Source: Agaricus subrufescens (Eukaryota; Basidiomycota; Agaricomycetes; Agaricales; Agaricaceae). From it: a stretch of 64,000 nucleotides of DNA. A program made the translations under genes and the position numbers. Below, one piece after another: positions 23,923 to 34,354 of this stretch (position 1 is the first letter of the stretch; each line of letters starts with the position of its first letter). The stretch is from positions 1,550,001 through 1,614,000 of the forward strand of contig CM057058.1 in the NCBI GenBank assembly GCA_029945375.1, given 5' to 3'. The notes under the pieces were generated by a model. That model was not told the origin of the DNA and searched no databases. It saw only the letters and a list, made by a program, of their open reading frames with translations.

Positions 23923-25367
23923 TCAGCATTCCACTTCCATGAACTGGATCATTTCATCCGCCACCCGTTCAGCGTGCGTCAACACAATCTCGTGCCCTCC
24001 GTCCTCCACGGTGACAAGTCGCGCCGAACTTTTTGTTTTTTCGGGTAAAAGCTCCATGATGCGGGGAGCGTATTTTGGATGTACCGTCAAGTCTTTTGTT
24101 CCCTATATCGGGTTATGTTGGCAGATGATGCAAAACAATCATGGATGATGCGCACTTGGATCACTAGAACTCTTTTCCCTTCGAACCCTTTTGACGCGAA
24201 CATCGCAGCTTGTCCTCTGATCGGGCCGTCTCTTAGTGATGACGATAACGCGGCATTGTATCCCGGCAAGTGGGCCGATTGCACGCGGACAAGCTGTTAT
24301 GAGGTATTAAAAACGGCTGTATATAACGGTGAGATGTTTTAGTCATCACCTCGACCATAGGATCAACTTCATCCCCAGTAGTGGACGTTGAATTCGTCAG
24401 ACGCTGCAGATATTTCTGGGTGACCGAGTGAGTTGGGGCATTTGAGAATTAGTTTGTGAACCAATATACGTACTCGGAAAGGCACGCTCGAGGCCACTGA
24501 TTGAACTAGCGGCGAAGACATAAATTTAGCCGTGCGAGATATGTCCCCATTCTAAGAAGTAAGACAAACCACGTCAGCGCGATAACTACATGGGCTCCCC
24601 AAAAAAATAACACTGACCTCAATTAGACCGGCAGAAGCAATTAATATAACGTTCTCATCAACCAAGTGGGGAAAATGTGCTGTAAATGCAGCAGCTACAC
24701 CGCCTCCCTGAAATATGTCGAACGACATGAGCACTGCGCATAATTATAATCCGACTGACATTGGACGCACCATAGACGCGCCCACAATGGTAGCCCTATC
24801 CCACTTGAGGTGTTGCATGAGGAGTGCGAGTTGAGTCGTGAAGAGCGCAGGGTCATACATAGTCTCAGGCGCATCCGAGTAGCCTCTTCCGTAGAGATCT
24901 AATTAAGCCTAATTAACCGGCGTGGACCACGCAAGCCTGACAGAACTCACCGTAAAGTAGAACGCGGTAACCATGTGCAACAAGGCGTGGGGCGATATCT
25001 TTCCAAACGATGGCTGGTATAGACAGACCATGGATCAAGACGACCTGTGAACACGCGCGCGAAGGCAAAAGTTAGAATATTGCCCCTGACAGGGCACTTT
25101 AAGACGTACTCTCTTGCCATTCTCCGGACCTAAAAGCCAGTACCGCGTTCTGCCATGGGGAAAGGTGACATAGGAGCCTCCGTCGTAGAAATCCTCTGGA
25201 TATATCTGCCAAGACTTGGCGGTCCGGGGAAGGCTGGCGAGCGAGGGGTGTAAGTTGAGGGTTTCCGGAGGGCTTGGAAAGGCGACGAGCAGATATGTGC
25301 CGAGAATGAGCGGGGGGACGAGAAGGAGAGACAAGGTCAGACAGTGGAAGTAAGGGCTCGAGACCAT
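23923..25367 (-). CDS. Alpha/beta hydrolase with N-terminal membrane anchor
   Basis: Multi-exon minus-strand gene of about 330 residues. The first exon gives MVSSPYFHC followed by a strongly hydrophobic stretch (LTLSLLLVPPLILGTYLLVA), so the protein is probably membrane-anchored or enters the secretory path. Fold marks in order: VVLIHGLSIPAIVW (oxyanion region), YGRGYSD, nucleophile elbow VGASMGGG with the catalytic Ser, HFPHLV, a lid with SSPLVQSV, then QGTKDLTVHP with the likely catalytic Asp, and GGHEIVLTHAERVADEM with the catalytic His. The triad is therefore complete. Substrate (lipid ester, epoxide or other) cannot be inferred. The start at 25367 places the hydrophobic segment at the usual position. 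Confidence 0.85.
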
Positions 25368-26239
25368 GGCTGGCACGGTTGGAAAACGGCAAAAGCAGAT
25401 TTGCCATTGACAATCCATTTACATTTACCCGGCACATAGATCACGTGCGCTGTTCTTCCGCGGCTGATCACAATGCTCCTGTTCATTCAATTGCCTGGTC
25501 CGCCTTTGTGCGTTTGCCATGTGCTGTGAGACAACTATGTCGTGATCAGGCGACTCTGGGCCCATTTTGAGCCCGTGCCTCGGGCATTTGTTGACCTTCC
25601 GAATTCTCATCTAATGGCGCACAATGGCTGATATCAGCCCTTACAGCAAATGGTAATAACACATGCCGCCCGACTTTAGTGATGGCGCCAAGAATGCCTC
25701 GCTCAGGGACATTCCGGCCCCACCTTGGAATAACTTCCCGAGTACTTGAACTAATACAGCCAACGGAATATGATCCTTTCATATCCGCCAAAGCGCTGTG
25801 AACATTCGCCCTTGACAGCGGGCTCCATGACCCAATATTCAATGTCCGCAACGTTCTCTTTGAGGCTAAGTTTAAGTTGCGTTGTTTGCGCGTGACAGCA
25901 CCCCGAGAATGTGGAACGGTGGAGCGAAACCCCAACCAGTAATTCGAGGAGAGCGCGCGAGTGGGAATTGCGCACAGTATGATCTGATCCAAGAAAAGCC
26001 GTGTGCATGGACTTACCAACATAGACCTAACGGGCTATGTCCTTTGGAACGTCGGTCTATTTCGGGGCCTAACGTCAGCGATCGCGAGAATGCGATCTCC
26101 GATGAAATCACACACGTGTCCAAATACGGAATTAACGGTCATATATATAACCACAGCCAACAGAACTAGTCCTCTCCATATTACCTTCATCAGCGATTCT
26201 TACAGGCTTCGTGTCAAGACAAACCACTATATATTGACG
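25368..26239. other. Divergent intergenic region
   Basis: About 870 bp between two divergently transcribed genes. No protein-coding signal. It probably holds both promoters; TATA-like 'CATATATATAACC' lies at about 26141-26153, ahead of the phosphatase gene. Confidence 0.4.
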
Positions 26240-28063
26240 ATGCCAGATGCTGCGGCTCCCAGCACGAGCGAGATACTCAAAGGCCAGCTGTATCTCGGAA
26301 AGTGAGTTCCCGCTCGAGTCCATGCTACCTGCCGTTCACTTATACCGAGAGGCTTCTGCTAGTATTGCAGCCGCCAAAAGTCCAGAAGTCAAAAAGAAAC
26401 TGGGAATTACGCATGTCCTCTCCGTGTGTCACGAATACCGCCCCGAGAATGGAACGTCGGATACCCATTTACAAATCCACGTACAAGATACAGAGTATGA
26501 AGACCTCCTAATACACCTGCCACAGACCACTCGTTTCATTCAAGATGCGTTAGAGGAAGGAGGCAGAGTGCTGGTTCATTGTGTAATGGGTGTCTCGAGG
26601 AGTACCACTGTCGTAGCTGCATTTCGTGAGTCGCTATTCCAATCCCTACTGATTTCCAGGCCTGTAACAAGTTGATAGTGATGAAGCACCGAAAGATGGA
26701 CGCTAGATCTGCTCTACGATATATCAAACAACGTGGGTTTGTCGTTTCGTTCTGCTGCCTCAATCTGACGCTCCTTAGGACGTCCGCAGGTTCATCCGAA
26801 TTATGGTTTCATCAAGCAACTAGACACATATGCCAAATGTCAATTCGATCCTTGCCCAACCAATCCTGCTTATCGCTCTTGGAAGAAGCGACAAGAACAA
26901 GACGTTACTTCCTTCCTCAATCAACTTGTCGATACGGTCACCATTATTCCCGAAAAACTGCTGTTGAGCAGGTACGTCTTCCACAATGGCAAATTTTTAC
27001 AGCCATGCAAGCTGTCATGTGCTGTCTTACTGACCCTATCATCTATCTCCTGTCACTCGCCGTGTCTTCCGGATATAATGCGATTTGATCCGCCCTCATA
27101 TGTTCTGCAATTTATAGCGACTTCCCCGAGGACCCTCGCCAAGCAGAGTCGTTACTCGCTGACCTCAATATCACCCATGTGCTTTCAATCTCACCCGCTG
27201 ACATACCCCCTTCCGCCCTTTCGGCCACTCTCAAGTCCGAAACTCACCACTATCACATTGATGTCAGGAACAATGCTAAAGAGGATCTATTATTAGCGAT
27301 GCCTGGGGCAATGCAATTCATAGAAGAAGCCATGGCGGGTGGTTTGGTGCTTGTGCATTCCCTCATGGAGGTCCGAGCTTGTACTATCGCTTGTGCTTGT
27401 TGTGCGTATCGCAGTTTTCTTGTGGATACGGTCAAACTTCCCCATCCCCAATACTGATTATCCCCAGTGATGAAGCAACGTAATCTTGCACCCGATGAAG
27501 CCTACTCAACAATAGAAGATGCGCTTCCATTGTTCAATCCCACAGTCAACTTTTGCCGAAACCTTGAACTATTCGAAGCTTGTGGATATCAACCGACGCG
27601 AGACCATCCGGTTGTTCAAGAGTGGCTTTGTTCAAGTGGACTGGACATTACGAGTTCGCAAACTTCGGGGTTCTCGCCGGCGAGCTCTCGGCGACCGAGT
27701 GGAAGCATCATCAGGCTAACGAGCTCGAGTTCTTTTCCCAAAGGTCCAAAGTCGGCTACCACGGCACGAGAAGCAGCTACCGGACCTTCGGCTCCACCTT
27801 CGTCATATCTCTCACAACCGACACACAAGAAGCTAGTTAGCTCGTCTCAAATGAACAACCAGAATCATTCAGGATCTTCCGACACGGAGCTCGGAGCGAG
27901 AGCTAAAGACATTCTCAGTAATACTGGGTTTGATTTGGCTGAATTTGCGGATGCGTTGAAGGAAATAGAGGGGAGACCGTGTATTAGTACTAAAAAGCGA
28001 GTGAATGGCGATGTCCTCAGTCCGCAGAGAAAGCAGCAGGCTGCTCAATCTATGTATTGCTAA
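26240..28063 (+). CDS. Tandem dual-specificity phosphatase, second domain apparently inactive
   Basis: Start MPDAAAPSTSEILKGQLYLGN. The first DSP domain reads GITHVLSVCHEYRPE, then VHCVMGVSRSTT, which is an intact HCxxGxxR signature, then MKHRKMDARSALRYIKQR and HPNYGFIKQL. After a linker a second DSP-like unit follows: LADLNITHVLSISPADIPP, YHIDVRNNAKEDLL, and then VLVHSLMEVRACT where the catalytic Cys is Ser and the loop is degenerate. It repeats the same helix, LMKQRNLAPDEAYSTIEDA. The C-terminal 190 residues are Ser-rich and disordered. Splice sites fit; the acceptor that joins LYLGN to IAAAKSPE is well supported. Family: DUSP; substrate unknown. The second domain likely binds phospho-ligands or regulates the first. 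Confidence 0.85.
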
Positions 28064-28228
28064 CATATACTTACTGTTTTTGTTATTGCTGTAATCACAT
28101 TTTGGCTTTGTTGTAGTGCCATTTCGGAACCCGAGGTCACTTTCCTTTTTCATGTGATATATGCCGTCATCATCCGAACTATAGTCTCTACGACTGGACA
28201 ACCTCGGGACCTCAAACTTGAGTCTTTT

Positions 28229-29708
28229 ATGTCAAACAGCAACGATAGACTGAAAGCACAAACCCGACAGAGGGCTCATACCAGATCCTCCATATCTTCA
28301 GCGTCCTCATCTGTCTTCACCAAGTCACGAAATACCAGATTCCTGGTCGAGTCTACGAACCGTATAACTCAGCTCAAACCCGAGTCCAGACAGTACAGTT
28401 TCCGCTCCTACCATTTCATCAAACCATTGACTAAAAACAAAGAACACAGATGTATATATCGGCTCGCGTCGTATGTGACTCCCAAGTTGGCTGTTCAAGT
28501 CCCGAAATCGAGAAGAGCAGCTGTCTTAGTGGCGCTCTTCATTGGCAGGAGTGGTGATTTGTACGTTTTGCTCAATCGGTGCGTTTTATGGTCTTTTTTG
28601 ACTGTTTTCGATGTTGTGTCAATAGTTTTTGGGATTTAGGAGATCGTCGACTTTGAGAACTTATGCGGGTGATACTTCGTTGCCTGGGGGCAAGGTAGAG
28701 CTGACTGATAGGAATCTTGAAGACACTGCTGTAAGTTTTTGTTGATTTTTTGTTTCTATTCACCTAACGTCGTGTTCTAGCGAAGAGAAGCGTTTGAGGA
28801 GGTAAGTAGGACTATGGTCTACCTGAGATAGTCGCCGAATCCCCCATTCAGATAGGACTACCGCGGGATCGGCGGAAAGTACCCCTGTTGTGCATTCTAG
28901 AACCATTCCTCGCTGCCGAATTGGTAGTTACGCCGTACGTGCCCAGGCCAACCGTTTTTGCTTTAAAATAACTCATGCATCAAATCTCAGAGTAGTGGTT
29001 CTTATTCTCGACAATACCCTGCGAGTAAGATACCGTCGACTATCCTATCCCTCATCCATCAACTTATTTTCCATCTGCCCGATTAGCCAATTATCAACAC
29101 CGACGAAGTCACCTCTCTTTTCTCTCATCCCCTAGCATCATTCCTATCAACAACATCTCCGTTTCACGCAACGGAACCCGAGACAGTTGAAGTAGACTAT
29201 CACAAATCATTCACCGTCGAAGCCAGTGCTCCTCATGGAGGAAAATATCCATGGATGATTCATCAATTCCTAACTGGACGCGAAGCCGGTGGTATAAAAC
29301 CGATATTCGGACTAACTGCGTAAATTTTCCATACCATTCATCTCGAATGCCACCTCTCCTCCTGACTTCTTTCGAATTTGTTGTTTTTTTTTTAGGGCCA
29401 TGATGATTCGAGTCGCTATGATCGGCTATGGTCGATCTCCAGATTTCCAAGTGACGACTCACGGAACACCATCATTGGACGAAAGAATTGCTTGGGCTCT
29501 ACTTTATAAGCCTGTTTTCCGACATGCATGTCGAAATGAGGGTGTGGATATCAGAATACCTTTGAGAATATGTAATGTCACGAGACGAGAATTTGAGGAT
29601 CTGGAGAAAGCTCAGGAGAGCGAGCAAGAGACAAAGGGTGGGAAGAAACGAAGTTTGGCGCATTCGGATGGGAGGCACTGGATGAGAGCGTGGAGGACGA
29701 AGCTTTGA
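28229..29708 (+). CDS. Nudix hydrolase, CoA-pyrophosphatase type (Pcd1/NUDT7-like)
   Basis: Cleaves CoA or related diphosphates by family. The gene is split by several short introns. The segment PKSRRAAVLVALFIGRSGD is followed by LYVLLNRRSSTLRTYAGDTS, LPGGK and the Nudix box with ELTDRNLEDTARREAFEEIG, matching the signature of CoA diphosphatases (a RS..L..H/Y.G..S.PGGK block just before the box). Downstream are VEVDYHKSFTVEA and PSLDERIAWALLYKP. The last three residues are TKL, a weak variant of the type 1 peroxisomal signal; yeast Pcd1 and mammalian NUDT7 are peroxisomal. About 90 basic, Ser-rich residues precede the domain and could be a mitochondrial presequence or a wrong start; an in-frame ATG also exists at 28154. 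Confidence 0.8.
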
Positions 29709-30003
29709 TGTTGTGTTAGTACAGTATGATATACTTCTTTGTTCATCTTTTGTATCTTGACATTGAACTAAGTGTTAGCTGGCTTTTTTAGTTACTTGTC
29801 GAAACGAAAAAAGAACAACATATTGATCGGGGCGAAATAAATTCTCAGAAGTATATACATAGTGTATGTGTGAGATATCTACATCTACGTACGTTCATTT
29901 CGGCCGTCAGAATCGCAGAAATTGTCGACATTGTCTTAAATTCCGGTGCTCCCATCATGACTTCCCATGTCTATCCCTTCCAATTCCAAATATGTATATG
30001 TCA

Positions 30004-30387
30004 CTACTTGGTATCATTTTGACTGCATTGAACTTTTCCACTATAATCATAGTCATAGTTGTCGTAACCCTTATCATAATCTCCTTTGCCATACCCATCA
30101 TAATCTCCTTTGCCATACCCATAATCTCCTTTTCCGGTATAACCATAATCATCTTTTTTACCATACCCATCAGTTTCTCCTTTGTCATACCCATCGTATC
30201 CTCCCTCGCCATAATCACCATAGCCATCATAACCGTTGTTATAATCCTCTCCTTCACTATATCCGTCATCACTTCCTTTATCATTGTATGATGGTGATTC
30301 GCAATCGGATGTATCAGACCTCGGAGAGTGAACCTCATGATGTTTTGGCACTTTTGCGAGTAAGATAAAAGACACAAATAACTTCAT
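30004..30387 (-). CDS. Gly/Tyr/Asp-rich small secreted protein, copy A
   Basis: 127 residues. Start MKLFVSFILLAK is signal-like but shorter than in copy B. The mature part is almost only Gly, Tyr, Asp and Lys in a loose repeat: DGYGDYGEGG, YGKGDYDGYGKGDYDKGY, ending YSGKVQCSQNDTK. The 3' flank (29800-29950) and the region upstream of the start can be aligned with the matching regions of copy B, so the two are tandem duplicates. No known enzyme domain. Tyr/Gly-rich secreted proteins may form wall or matrix material; that is inference only. Confidence 0.6.
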   Translation of the reverse strand: MKLFVSFILLAKVPKHHEVHSPRSDTSDCESPSYNDKGSDDGYSEGEDYNNGYDGYGDYGEGGYDGYDKGETDGYGKKDDYGYTGKGDYGYGKGDYDGYGKGDYDKGYDNYDYDYSGKVQCSQNDTK

Positions 30388-30754
30388 GACTAAATTAGAA
30401 CGAATTAATGCCGACTTTCATGGTCTTGACGGGCAACGCCTTACAAGAGTGAGTCCCAGATTGTGTGTAAGGCTGAAATAAAATATGACTATCCAGTAAA
30501 CATGTAATAATAGTTCGGGAGGAACAAAACGCACAATTGAACGGTGAGATGAAAATGTGGGATGAGAAACGGTGGTCGACATCGGCCAGGGAAAATTATA
30601 CATCTTCTGCAATTCGGAGTACCTCCCCGGCGATAATAGATTCACAGTCAACTACAAACAACACCCATGCTAAAACGGTTAGAAGCGACGAACAGATGAG
30701 TCCGGACACTAGGCTTTCTAGGCCCTCAGGAAATGTACAGAGAACAACATCCAG

Positions 30755-31015
30755 GCTGATCGGAGCGGAATAAATTTCCAGAAGTATATACAAAGTGTAT
30801 GAGTCAAATTTCTCCATCCACGTAGGTTCGTCTTGGCCTTCAGAATCGCAGAAATCCATTGACCTTGCCATTATCTCCGTTGCCGCCGCCATCTCTTCTC
30901 CCAGGTCCATTCCCGCCACTTCCGTTATATGTCGATGTCACCGTCATAATTATAATCACCTCATCGTAATTGTTGTATTTATGTCCTCCTCCTTTATGAT
31001 GCCCACCGTTTAACA
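30755..31015 (-). pseudogene. Remnant of a third copy of the Gly/His-rich gene
   Basis: Bases 30755-30870 align with the 3' flanks of both neighbouring copies (about 29815-29930 and 31195-31310). Bases about 30940-31015 still read GGHHKGGGHKYNNYDE on the minus strand, matching the end of copy B. No start or signal peptide remains, so it is a decayed unit of a three-copy tandem array. Confidence 0.65.
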
Positions 31016-31368
31016 AGATTGTAATCCGAGTCTTTGAGTAAAACGGACATACGACGCGATGTGAAGCGAATGCGAGATCCTGATGTTGACTTGATAAATT
31101 GTCATGTACATACTTCTTTCAGGTCTTTTTGTATATTCTTGTCACTAGACTAAGTGTTAGTCAGTTTGTTATGTTACTTTTCGAAGCGTAAAGAGAAACA
31201 TGTTAATTGGGACGGAATACATTCTCAGAAGCATATACACAATGTATGTTTGAAGTATTTACATTCACATACGTTCGTCTCAGCCGTTAGAATCGCAGAA
31301 ACCCATTGTCGTCGTTACCATCACCGTTGCTGCTACCATTTCTCCTCCCCATACTCTGGTCAGTTCCA

Positions 31369-31833
31369 CTACATGTCGATGTCATAATCGTAACCGTCTC
31401 CCCCATCATGACCGTTGTAATCATGTCCTCCATTGTGATGCCCACCGTACCCATCATGCCCATCGTGTCCATCATGTCCATCATGATCATGCCCATCATG
31501 ATCATGCCCATCATATCCACCATATCCACCATGTCCACCATGTCCACCATATCCATGAGTCGGCTTGGGAGCTTCATACACCGGCTTGGAAGTGTACGGA
31601 GGTTTAGGGTTGTAGTCTGGCGGAGGACCATATCCATGAGTCGGCTTGGGAGCTCCATACACCGGCTTGGAAGTGTACGGAGGTTTAGGGTTGTAGTCTG
31701 GCGGGGGACCATACCCATGAGTCGGCCTGGGATTATACGGAGGTTGAGGGTCGTAGTCATCACGCTCAATTAGAGGCATCGCAGATATGGCATAGATGCC
31801 TCCAAGGAGTACCAAAGACGCGAGCAGTTTCAT
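31369..31833 (-). CDS. Pro/Tyr/His-rich small secreted protein, copy B
   Basis: 154 residues with a good signal peptide (MKLLASLVLLGGIYAISA, cleavage before MPLIERDD). Two near-identical 27-residue repeats follow, each built from THGYGPPPDYNPKPPY and TSKPVY, with a half repeat at the start. The C-terminal half is GYGGHGG then a run of HDGHD units, about 20 His in 60 residues, which would suit metal binding. It ends GYDYDIDM. No enzyme domain. Probably secreted to the wall or outside the cell; possible effector or wall protein. An intron in the 5' leader is possible. Confidence 0.65.
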   Translation of the reverse strand: MKLLASLVLLGGIYAISAMPLIERDDYDPQPPYNPRPTHGYGPPPDYNPKPPYTSKPVYGAPKPTHGYGPPPDYNPKPPYTSKPVYEAPKPTHGYGGHGGHGGYGGYDGHDHDGHDHDGHDGHDGHDGYGGHHNGGHDYNGHDGGDGYDYDIDM

Positions 31834-32800
31834 AGTCTAGACATGAATTAAGGAGCGGTTTCAACATATACTTAACTAGAAGACGGCTTACAGTAGTGGA
31901 TCGCTAGGTTTTTGTGCAGAGCTGAAGTAGGATGTCGTTGTTCAACAAGCCTGCAATCAGAGTGTTGGAGAGAAAAGGAGACGTACAACAATATGAAGAG
32001 AATGCGAGATTCTGGGGCATGCTTGGTGTCGACCAGGAGCATTTATATCTTTTTAGCTGCCCCCCGGAGAGTTCCTGCTGAAGGATATAATCACTACTAA
32101 GTATAAGCGTAGTCCGTGCTCAAAGGATTAGAAGCAAATAATAAATGAGATCAGTCAATACTTCATGCCTCTAACTAAGTTGTTCTATTCTTGCTTGGTA
32201 CGTTTCATTCCTCGCTCGACGGTGAGGCGATTTATCGCAGAGTTTCTAGTCCAAATGTAGTTAACCAAAGCCGCGGAAGGACCGCGTTCTCAAGGGGTTC
32301 TTCATCTGAAACTAGTGTTCAGTAAGATTAAAAGTGCCTTGTACCGTTCGTCAACGTGGAATCATTATTTCGGAGCAAGAAAAAAAAAACATTGTAAACA
32401 TCGCGGTCTGTGCACAACCTGCAAAAGATTTGAATGTTTCTGAAGCCGTAGAATATCGTTAACTCCGCTACTCGAGCGGTCTAACGACAGAGCGCAATAA
32501 GAACACAAGTTGAGGAAGCGAAAAGGCGTAACTTTCAACAAGTACGTGAACGCAGATTAGATGGAGATGCCGAATTTAGATTTGAAATGTCAGATTAAGC
32601 TTTTCCAGAAATCGGACGAGAGTAATAGCGAATCGTCAAAAGAGCTGGGCCAAAACCTCGGTCCCGCCACAGGACATACAGGGGCAACGGTAGCCGCGAA
32701 TTATTAACATTGGAAGTGATGAAAACCAAGGTAAAACAGGAGAATAGATCGGAAGTTGAATTCCAATTCAAGGAGACAGAGGGAAGGTATCGTTGGTGTA
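31834..32800. other. Intergenic region
   Basis: Promoter side of copy B up to 32100, then the 3' flank of the next minus-strand gene. I see no gene or repeat. Confidence 0.4.
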
Positions 32801-34199
32801 TCAAGTTCCCTCTGTGGAGATCTCGATCTTTGAAGCACTGGCCACAACAGCGTCAAGCGCACCCATCATGGCGAGATATGAGGCGGGAGATACAGCCATA
32901 CCCTTTCCATTGGGTCCTATGCATTGCTGCAAGCGTTTCAGACCCCCATTTCGACCAGCCTCGTATTCTGATAGATACTTCTTGACCACATCGTCTTTGA
33001 TACCCACAGTTGTTGCTAGAAGAGCACGCAATTTTCTATCGCCACTCAAAGTTCGATCAGGAATATCGAACTGAGCACCGAGAGCAGCATGCAGACACCC
33101 ATAGAATGTCTGTCCACGGCCTTTGCTCAATTGGTCCGGCTTGATCATGTACCGGTACATCTTGGGCAAAAATCGAATGCGAGAGTGAAGATCCCTGAAC
33201 TTTGTCTGGGAAGTAGGAACTTTAGTTCCTGAGTGGGACAGATCAAGACCAATGCGTGGAGATTTGTGAATTTGTGGTAACTTTGACGGTGTATCGGTCG
33301 TTCGTCTGAAGTAGAGGTGTGATTTCCGGGAAGACGGTGGTGGAGTGAACGCGGCCGTGTCCCCTCCCCATAACTCTTCCACCAAGTTCGAGATACTGGA
33401 AGCCCCACTCAACTCTAAAATTTTGTCCACCAAGAGAGAGGGGCCAGAAACCATTTTTGCCTTTGGCTTGCCAAACGAACTATTGGTACTCTTCGGAACT
33501 TCACGTAAGCTGCGCAATAGAATTCCTCCGCGCAAACGCCCTGCATCTTCGTTTTGGTTGTCTTTTGGTTGTTCCGCCTTGTCAGATTTGGCGGATTGAC
33601 TAAGGTAACGTGAGATGGAGGGAGGAAGCGGACCGCCCATGGTCAGATCAAGGCCTTTGCGACTACCACTGCGATAACTAGTAGGGCTAGTATAGCTACG
33701 AGATGCGTCATGGGACGGTCTCGGAGCACGGTGAAAGTACCTAAAAACGCAAAACACGAATCAAAAATTATGGTTTTACGCTAGACCCGGAATTCGGGCG
33801 CATACAAACGCACCATCTACCGCTAACTTTTTGTTCCTCACTTCCGTGAGTAAACGGGTCTTCGTGGTATTTGGCCTTCTGGAGGTAAAATTCCATCTCT
33901 TGAATCTGGAAGGCTGTCTCTACCTGTTCACGGGAGACAACGAGGTGATATCCGTGTATAAGAACGCGTGCAATCTCGTCAAAACGGTCAGATATCGCAG
34001 ATTCGTCATTAAGAGAAGAGAGGTCGAGAAGAGCGGGAAGGTCAGGCGTAGTAGAGGAAGAGGACTCGGAGTGGGGCGCTTGGGCAGCTACATCAGCGTC
34101 AGAGCCAACTGTATCAGGGGCATCTGGCTTGGCTTTCTTGGATGCCCGCAGCAAAACTTCTTCCTCAGCCTCGTCTTGTTTTCGTTTGGTCGAGCTCAT
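32801..34199 (-). CDS. Conserved protein resembling 3-methyladenine DNA glycosylases
   Basis: Two exons, 34199-33814 and 33740-32801, about 440 residues. The N-terminus MSSTKRKQDEAEE is basic/acidic with KKAKPDAP as a possible nuclear signal. The core begins DRFDEIARVLIHGYHLVV, then QIQEMEFYLQ, HEDPFTHGSEEQKVSGRWYF, SGSRKGLDLTMGGP, GGILLRSL and SGPSLLVDKILEL. The E.E.Y segment followed later by GG.L.R and GP..L resembles the order in the AAG/MPG type of alkyladenine glycosylases and related bacterial proteins annotated that way. This is a remote match, so a repair role is only a suggestion. The C-terminal half (HSRIRFLPKMYRYMIKP, LHAALGAQF, TTVGIKDDVVKKYL) has no known equivalent to me. Confidence 0.65.
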
Positions 34200-34354
34200 T
34201 GACGTGGCAGAAATTGGCAGATCCCGAGCAGCCCCGTACTCACGCTCGCGAGCAGGTAATTTAAGTACATATATATATCTAAACGTCATACACTAAAAGT
34301 CCCGTCCCGAACTTATTTAATTCATTTACGTTACTTCGTCATAATTTATCGTCT

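Noticed and set aside
29955..30377. Long frames on both strands over the Gly/Tyr repeat gene
   Set aside because: Repeat-driven open frames; only the minus frame starting MKLF has a signal-like start and upstream similarity to copy B.
31287..31769. Met/Asp-rich frame overlapping the His-rich secreted protein
   Set aside because: It is a frame-shifted reading of the same repeats (GGTCATGAT units give MMDM). It has no signal peptide and no plausible start.
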